Positions 57,781 to 64,000 of a DNA stretch of 64,000 nt are shown here, piece after piece. Position numbers and translations under genes: made by a program. Positions within the stretch are counted from its first letter, which is position 1. Every line of letters begins with the position of its first letter. Source of the stretch: Epiperipatus broadwayi (Eukaryota > Onychophora > Udeonychophora > Euonychophora > Peripatidae); contig JAQFVV010012510.1 of assembly GCA_028023455.1 (NCBI GenBank), forward strand, positions 1,428,001-1,492,000, read 5' to 3'. The notes under the pieces were generated by a model that worked only from the letters and a program-made list of their open reading frames with translations, ran no database searches and was not told the origin of the DNA.

Positions 57781-58480
57781 GCTCAGTAATTCAAAAGAAG
57801 TTTCTCCACCAGACCTGTGAGTGCCAGTATTTGTTCTGAAACTTCTTGATCCCAAATCACATGCTCCACTTCCCATGCCAAACTATGTAGGGAAACCATA
57901 CTGTTGGAATATAATAGTGCCATTGAATATAAAAAAGGGGCAATAAAACCAGTCTGTTGCCTTATCTCATATACCTGATAAGTTTTAGAATCACAAGGAA
58001 TGAATAGAGGTTAGTTGAAAACATATATTACAACCCAGAATTCTAAATTGAAGGTATTAGTTAAGTGGTCTTTGGAGAGTGATGTTTATCATACATTAAT
58101 GGAATACTCTGCAATTCCTCTCTGCATAATGTTTTTTGAAATGGACCATGAAGAAATTATGGCATGCAAAGATTGCATAGTGGTGGTGATTACATTGTAA
58201 TTCCATCTAAAAAGTACAGACAAAGTTTTAGAATTATAGCATGATGAATATCCAGGAGTAGTGATAGGTAAAGCATTACCTATATTTGATGGTCTAAAAT
58301 AAATACTGATATTGAACATTTTATTTAAATAAAAATTTAAATGTTGATTATCCACTAGAATGCCAGTTAAAAACTGTATTGCATGGCCAAAAGTGATAAT
58401 GTTATGGTGATGTGTTCACAAATTGGACAAGCCTTCTTGATGAACTCATATTACAATTAATTGTTTATATATTTTCTGAC
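57781..58480 (+). pseudogene. Possible Gypsy-type pol remnant (RNase H-integrase linker)
   Basis: One frame, broken by stops, reads ACKDCIVVVITL (about 58162-58197) then FHLKSTDKVLEL, a stop, and HDEYPGVVIGKAL (58240-58278). This resembles the stretch before the integrase zinc-binding region of Gypsy-like retrotransposons (GC-hydrophobic-V-I-P ... VLELLH-x-x-HPG). The expected later His/Cys pairs are not clear. No LTRs, reverse transcriptase or envelope-like sequence are seen. Too decayed for certainty. Confidence 0.35.
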
Positions 58481-59600
58481 TGGTTAAATTATCAGGTAGT
58501 TAAAAATACTATATCCAGTTAGCCTAATATCTGAGAAATCTAATATATGAACTAGGAAGTAATAAGAAAAAGGAAGGGATGTTTATCCTTCTTGAGCATT
58601 AGTGTATAATATTAATAGTCCAAATGAATAAATCATTTGAATTATAGACAGGCTGAATGTTACAGACTAAGTTTTCTATGTTATACCCTAATGTCAATAA
58701 TGAAAGAAAAGTACCAAGTCAGATAAAAAAATTTAAAAAACAAATAAAATTGAATCCAAGCAAAATTTAATTTTTGTTTGTCCAAATAGATGGTAGTGTC
58801 AAGACATAGAATTGTAAAAGAATCATCAAGATTACTCATCATCTATAAATGCAATGTATCCACTCTACTTCAAATACTTTTTAGCAATAAACCTTTTATT
58901 GTACATATATGCATACACAATCACGTGTTTCAACTATCCTGCAGTCTTCCTCAGAGCTATGATATAATAAACAAAATAAAATACATAACTATATAAATAA
59001 TATCATAAAAATGTAATCATATACATAAGGATCTCAAAGTGAACATGAAAAATGGTGCTGAAGTTAAAATGATGAATAAACTAGGTTTTCTTGCAGAAAA
59101 ACCAAAAGACAGGAATAAAAAATAAAATAGAACTACCAAAGAACAAATAAATTCCACATCATTCTCAAAAAAGATGGAAGAATGGTTGATTCTGTGATTT
59201 TATACTTTCGTCAAAAAAAAAAAAAGATTTCCAAAAAGTATGTTATAAATATAGTAAATATTATGTTTGAAAGTATATGGTTTATAATGTCAAAAATATA
59301 GTAAATGTATAATTAAAATTGCATATAATGAGTTGCATAATCATATTTAGTAGTAAACAATTAAGGGAATTAATTAATGCCAGAAATACAAACAGGATGT
59401 AGAATTTTCTTTATAATAAATTAAAACATGATAAATTTAGATAAAAATATCAGATTATAAAAGCTTATATATATTAGATAATTAAATTATATTAATGAAA
59501 CTAGAAAGAAACTGCCCAATCATATTCCAGGAAATAGATTGTATTTAAATTCAGTATAAACCACCAAAAAAATTTTTTTCAAAGAGTCCTATACTAACAA
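58481..59600. other. AT-rich DNA, nothing recognised
   Basis: About 1.1 kb with an A run near 59212-59225. No gene or repeat family is identified. Confidence 0.45.
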
Positions 59601-59610
59601 AGTAAAAGTA

Positions 59611-60105
59611 TCAAAATATTGCATGATCACCATTTCATATGCTTATGCATGCTGTTAATAAGAATGCCAAACTTTCCATACAGTAGTCCCACCAAGTGAA
59701 AGCCTTTGTAATCAATGGATGCAGGAAGATTTGTGCATAAAATCTACATATCCAATATCCTCAACCTCATTTCTAGTTTGTGGCTTTCATCAGTTAGGAG
59801 CCTTGGATTTGGGAGCACTACATCTAGGTCTTAGGATCTAATGCAATCCTCCAGCAGCTATCTTTTGCCACCAAAATTGGTAAAAGGTGGGTGCTGGAGG
59901 GTTGCATTAGATCCTAAGATCTAGGTGCAGTGCTCTCAAATCCAAGGCTCCTCACTGATGAAAGCCACAAGCTAAAAACTAGTCAGGGGATATTGGATGA
60001 GTAGGCACTAGATAGCTATTTTATACACAAACTTTTTGTATCCATTGATTATGAAAGCTTGCACTTGGTGGCACTACTGTATAGAGAGCTTGGTACTTTT
60101 ATCAT
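59611..60105 (+). mobile_element. FB1 foldback element, near full length, 495 bp
   Basis: Tail remnant GCATGATCACCATTTCATAT, left arm ACTTTCCATACAGTAGTC, and a well-preserved central inverted repeat (GGATCTAATGCAATCCTCCA against GGAGGGTTGCATTAGATCC) around 59880. The right arm ends GGCACTACTGTATAGAGAGC. A perfect 10-bp direct repeat AGTAAAAGTA flanks it (59601-59610 and 60106-60115). This copy shows that the full element is one long foldback. Confidence 0.85.
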
Positions 60106-60115
60106 AGTAAAAGTA

Positions 60116-61039
60116 CTGAATGTTAAATTAGTATTTTGAAACAGATTAATTCTCCAGACCTACCTTTATAAGTTGGAAATATTATGTAGGGACATTAAAT
60201 AGACTGATTCGACATATATATATATAAATATATCTGAATTATTGATTGTGTGTTAAAATTATTAATTCATACAATATTCATAATCTATTCTTATACTCTG
60301 TATAGTTGTAGATGTATCTATAAGAATATTGTTGATAGACATAGCAACATTCATAAACTGCCAAACCATTTCAACTCACTCTTTGCATCCTTTGTTTAAA
60401 ACTTGACTAATAGAGAATTATTTAAATTGTTTCTTTTGGCATCCACATTCAAAGATGTTTTTCCCACTTCTCTTTAAATTCGTTTTAGAATATCTATAAT
60501 CATTTTACAAACATACAGTATATCATTTCTATATGTTAAATCTGGCACTCCTCTTTTTTATAATCATTTACAATTTTACTTTCCAATCACTCAAATAATC
60601 TTATTAAAACCATACATATCCTTTCTTTCTCTCTATTTCTTTCTTTCTCTCTCTATAATTTATTGTTTTTATTTTTATTTTAAAAATTTAATCATATTAT
60701 TTCCAAAATTCAAGCACACAAAGCGCATGTACTAAGATTATAGCCTTATATAAATATTACGTCCTGACATTGCGCTTAATAAGAATTAATATTCACAACT
60801 TTTATATTTTCTGTTATATCTGCATACAACAGTGTGTAAGCAGCAAAAAAAAAAATCAAAAGTATTTTATCAACATTTCTGATCTTTCCATTAGTTTTCT
60901 ATTTTTTTTTAAATATGGTAAATACAATATAGAAAACATGGTACCATTTGTCTTAATCTTATAATATTTTTTAATTTCATCTCTATGATTGATAAGAATA
61001 GTTGTGATGTGATATAGTTACTCTTTTATTAAAATCAAG
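60116..61039. other. AT-rich DNA, nothing recognised
   Basis: Contains a short CTTT/CTCT-rich run at about 60620-60656. No gene recognised. Confidence 0.45.
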
Positions 61040-62925
61040 AATCTCTCAGCAAACTGTCTAAAAAAACTGTTAGCCACCTTACTTTCCTTTGTATTCTCTA
61101 CCCTGTGTTTTTCCTGTATTCTTCTCTATCCTGCTCTATTCCATTTCCACAACATCAACTTTGTCCACTCCATGATCTCTGTATCTCTATCCTTCTTATC
61201 TTTTCTAACCTTAGCATAAAGACCAATAATTTGCTTTTTGTATAATCACTTGGTATATATTTATTCACTACAACTTGATTATTTGTACTCTTTCTGCTTG
61301 TAAGCATTTACATTCTATTTGTAAATATTTTCCATGCCTTACTTACATAACCTGCAGACTAAATCACTCACATTTCTTCATTTATGTATATATTCTGTTG
61401 TTGCTAGTAATTCTGTTTGAGCCTTAAATAGTAAACTACTTTCTCTTCTATTATAAATTAATTCACATCCAATATTTTGTTTACTTCTATATATATTTAA
61501 GCTCTTTTTATTCTCCATACTAGTTCTCCATCTCTCTAGTTCCCTATTTTTATTAATACATCTATTCTTTTATATCAGTCTTTGCCACAATAACACTCAG
61601 CCATCCTCCTAACACAATCATACCACTCTTTGTACAAATATATTGATGTAAAATCTTTATCCAAATCTTCAGCATACTGTACTACCTTTCTCACCCATCT
61701 TGTTGCCTGCCCTTTATTTGTAATTCAATTAAATAATATTTTGGCTATGCTCTTATTATCCATAAAATGCAATCTATCAAACATTTTCATTTTACTTTTT
61801 GCATCTCTCATATAAACACTTGACCATCCCATTTCTCAATGAATTGCCTTCTTTGCCATCCACATCTGCATCTAGTCAATTTCTTTCTATTTACAAGTAA
61901 TCTAGCACCATTTGCTAACACATAACACATCATTACCATAGATTAACCCCACCACTGCCACTCTCTTACAAAAAATTCTTGCTACATCATATTTATTATA
62001 TAAAAACACTGTTAATTTCTTTATCATTACCTTCCTTTTCTTTGCATCATTTATATTTTTTTTTCTCATTCCTCAAAGCAATTTTCCTGGTTACTTAAGA
62101 CAATTCCCAAATAATTGTACCTATTCACCACACTTAACTTTATATCCCCCAAGAAAAATTCTTTTTTCTTTTTCTCCAGCATTTCCCATTATTACTTATG
62201 ATTTTTCTTTATTAAATTTGATCCTCATCTCTTTACCCACCGTGTATAAGTCTTCAGAACAACTTTCTTATCTTCCTTACTTTCACTGCACAAGAAAATA
62301 TCATTAGCAAATAAAAGACATATTAATGTATGTACTTTCTTTCCATCTACTCATGATATCTCTACCCCTCTTCTTAATCTTTCTATTGCTCTTTCCATTT
62401 CTCTCCTACACAACAAAAACAAAATAGGTGATATAGGGCATCCTAATTGATACACATAATTATTTTCACACAATCTCCCATTTATATGAAAATTTACTAA
62501 ACTTACCCATAATCTATATCTATAAGAACCATATATAAATGTCTACTTATATTCCTAGTTGTGTGACTACAAATAAACTATCTCCAATATATCTATCCAT
62601 TCTAAAACCTTCTTGCTTTTCTCTCACTATATTATTTTCTTCCAGCCATATTCCACCCTTTCAGCCACCATATATGCAAAAACTTTATACAGCACCAATA
62701 ATACTGCTACCAGTCTATAATTGCTTATCTTTCTATGATCTTTACTCTTTTCTTTAAATAATAGACATACTCTTGAATTATTCCAGCTATCTGTCAATTC
62801 TGTCTTCTGTGCCATCTTATTAAAACATAATAATAGATTTAATCTTGCCTATTTCCCAAATTCATCAACATCTCTGCCATCCATCTATATAAACATCTTG
62901 CCTTCCCATTTTATGACATGATACA
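61040..62925 (-). pseudogene. Degenerate LINE, RT plus 3' half (antisense), copy 1
   Basis: On the minus strand, the fingers region SKDHRKISNYRLVAVLLVLY lies at about 62690-62750. A catalytic-type LLFANDIFLC (FADD with N for the first D) lies near 62296-62325, RYNYLGIVLS near 62097-62127, and C-terminal words such as ATRWVRKVVQYAEDL near 61660-61705. The stretch down to about 61040 is the 3' portion. Many stops and frame changes show it is dead. The SNYR and YxYLG motifs place it in the RTE/Jockey-like LINEs, but it differs clearly from the RTE at 52500. The plus-strand Ser/Leu-rich frames are antisense artefacts. Confidence 0.72.
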
Positions 62926-62954
62926 CTATGACTTCTTCTTTACTGGAATCTGGT

Positions 62955-64000
62955 ATTTCTCAGCCACTATGCCCAGAGAAACCTGTTAGCTACCTTACTT
63001 TTCCATGTCCCACCCTAAATTTTTCCATACTCTTATCTATCCTGCCCTATCCCATTTCTGCAACATTATCTTTGACCACTCTATGGCCTTTCTATTTACC
63101 CTCCCCCTTATCTTTTCCAAAATCCAGCATAAAAAACAAGAATCACATTGTTTATATGTATTCTCCTAAAACTTCATTATTTATACCTTTTCTGCTTGTA
63201 AGCATTTACATTCAATTAACAGATGCCTAGTATTTTCCATGCCTTCTTTACATAACTTGCAGACTGAATCACCCACATTTCTTCATTTATGTGTATAATT
63301 CCCTTGTTGCTAACAATCCAGTAAACTACTTTCCTTGCTATTACCATAAATTAACTCACACCCAAAATTATGTTTGCTTCTCCATATATTTAAACACTGT
63401 ACTCTTCATACTAGTTCTCCATTTCTCCAATTTCCTAGTTTTTATTAATGCATCTATTCTTCTATCCCATTCTTTGCCACTATAACACCTAACATTTCTA
63501 TTAACACAATCATCTCCAATTTATACTGACATAAACTCTTTATCCAAATCTTCTGCATACCATACTACCTTTCTCACCCATCTTGTTGTCTGTCCTTTAT
63601 TCATTACCCAATTGAGTACTATTTTGGCTCTATCTTATTATTCATAAATTGCAACCTACTGAATATTTTCATTTTGTTTTTTGCATCTCTCATATAAAAA
63701 CTGGATAATCCCATTTCTCCTTGAATTGGCTCCTTTCCCATCCACACATCTGCACCTAAGGCATTCTAAGTAATCTAACACTCCTTTACTCACACATAAT
63801 GCATCATTACCATAAGTTCATCATGCTACTGCCTCTCCCTTCCATACAATTTTTGCTACATCGTATTTATTATATGAAAACAATGTTAATTTTATTATCT
63901 GTACCAAACTTTTCTTTGCTTCATTTATCAATTTTTTTCTCCCATTCATTCAAGCAATTTCTCTGATTACTTAAGACGGTACCTATTCACCACATTTAAC
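62955..64000 (-). pseudogene. Degenerate LINE 3' half (antisense), copy 2, runs off the window
   Basis: Repeats copy 1 in the same orientation: GTTAGCTACCTTACTTTTCC (62986) against GTTAGCCACCTTACTTTCC (61069), TCTGCTTGTAAGCATTTACA at both about 61291 and 63189, and CATACTACCTTTCTCACCCA (63559) against GTACTACCTTTCTCACCCA (61679). Its 3' end abuts the 5' edge of copy 1. It continues to the window end, where a 17-base deletion removes the word before GTACCTATTCACC. Confidence 0.75.

Noticed and set aside
62539-63485. Plus-strand Ser/Leu/Pro-rich frames of 64-100 codons
   Set aside because: They are antisense to the two degenerate LINE copies.

Overview
This is a non-coding, AT-rich stretch of a large animal genome. 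I see no bacterial gene architecture, and coding sense comes in short spliced exons. The only host gene I can support is the 5' end of AMDHD1 (imidazolonepropionase, histidine catabolism) on the + strand. Exon 1 is at 5249-5394 and exon 2 at 36880-36986. The two exons join in phase across an intron of about 31.5 kb, and the rest of the gene lies beyond what I can find here. Giant repeat-filled introns, tRNA-derived SINEs, RTE and L1/Tx1-like LINEs and abundant foldback repeats fit a lophotrochozoan, most likely a cephalopod mollusc. That assignment is an inference.

Layout: 1-5248 is upstream DNA with a long ATCT/CATC microsatellite, a foldback repeat and a tRNA-Gly-like SINE. Intron 1 (5395-36879) carries many foldback elements, a pogo-like non-autonomous DNA transposon (9746-10678), decayed RTE-type LINEs (11640-13740, 16900-18340, 35111-35330), a dead mariner transposase on the minus strand (about 13890-14650), and a 4.3-kb LINE (29944-34247) inserted inside a foldback element with a 16-bp target duplication. 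From 36987 to the end (intron 2 or beyond) there is a second L1/Tx1-like LINE (about 40178-45815), a perfect 43-bp-arm palindrome followed by a larger foldback, SINEs, a CT microsatellite, an RTE LINE (52500-55057) split by a foldback insertion, a short interstitial telomere-like array, a probable Gypsy-type remnant, and two tandem antisense LINE 3' halves (61040-64000).

The most unusual signal is a repeat family I label FB1: about ten copies or fragments in 64 kb. Copies are 200-780 bp with inverted arms, one end always carries an extra tail of about 60 bp, and eight insertions are flanked by direct repeats of 10-14 bp. That duplication length and the asymmetric ends fit poorly with ordinary cut-and-paste MITEs. 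Several other foldback families (FB2, FB3, FB4) are also present, so transcripts of this locus could form many long hairpins.

All LINE and transposase reading frames seen here are broken. They are annotated as pseudogenes, with the breaks described but no repaired sequence given.
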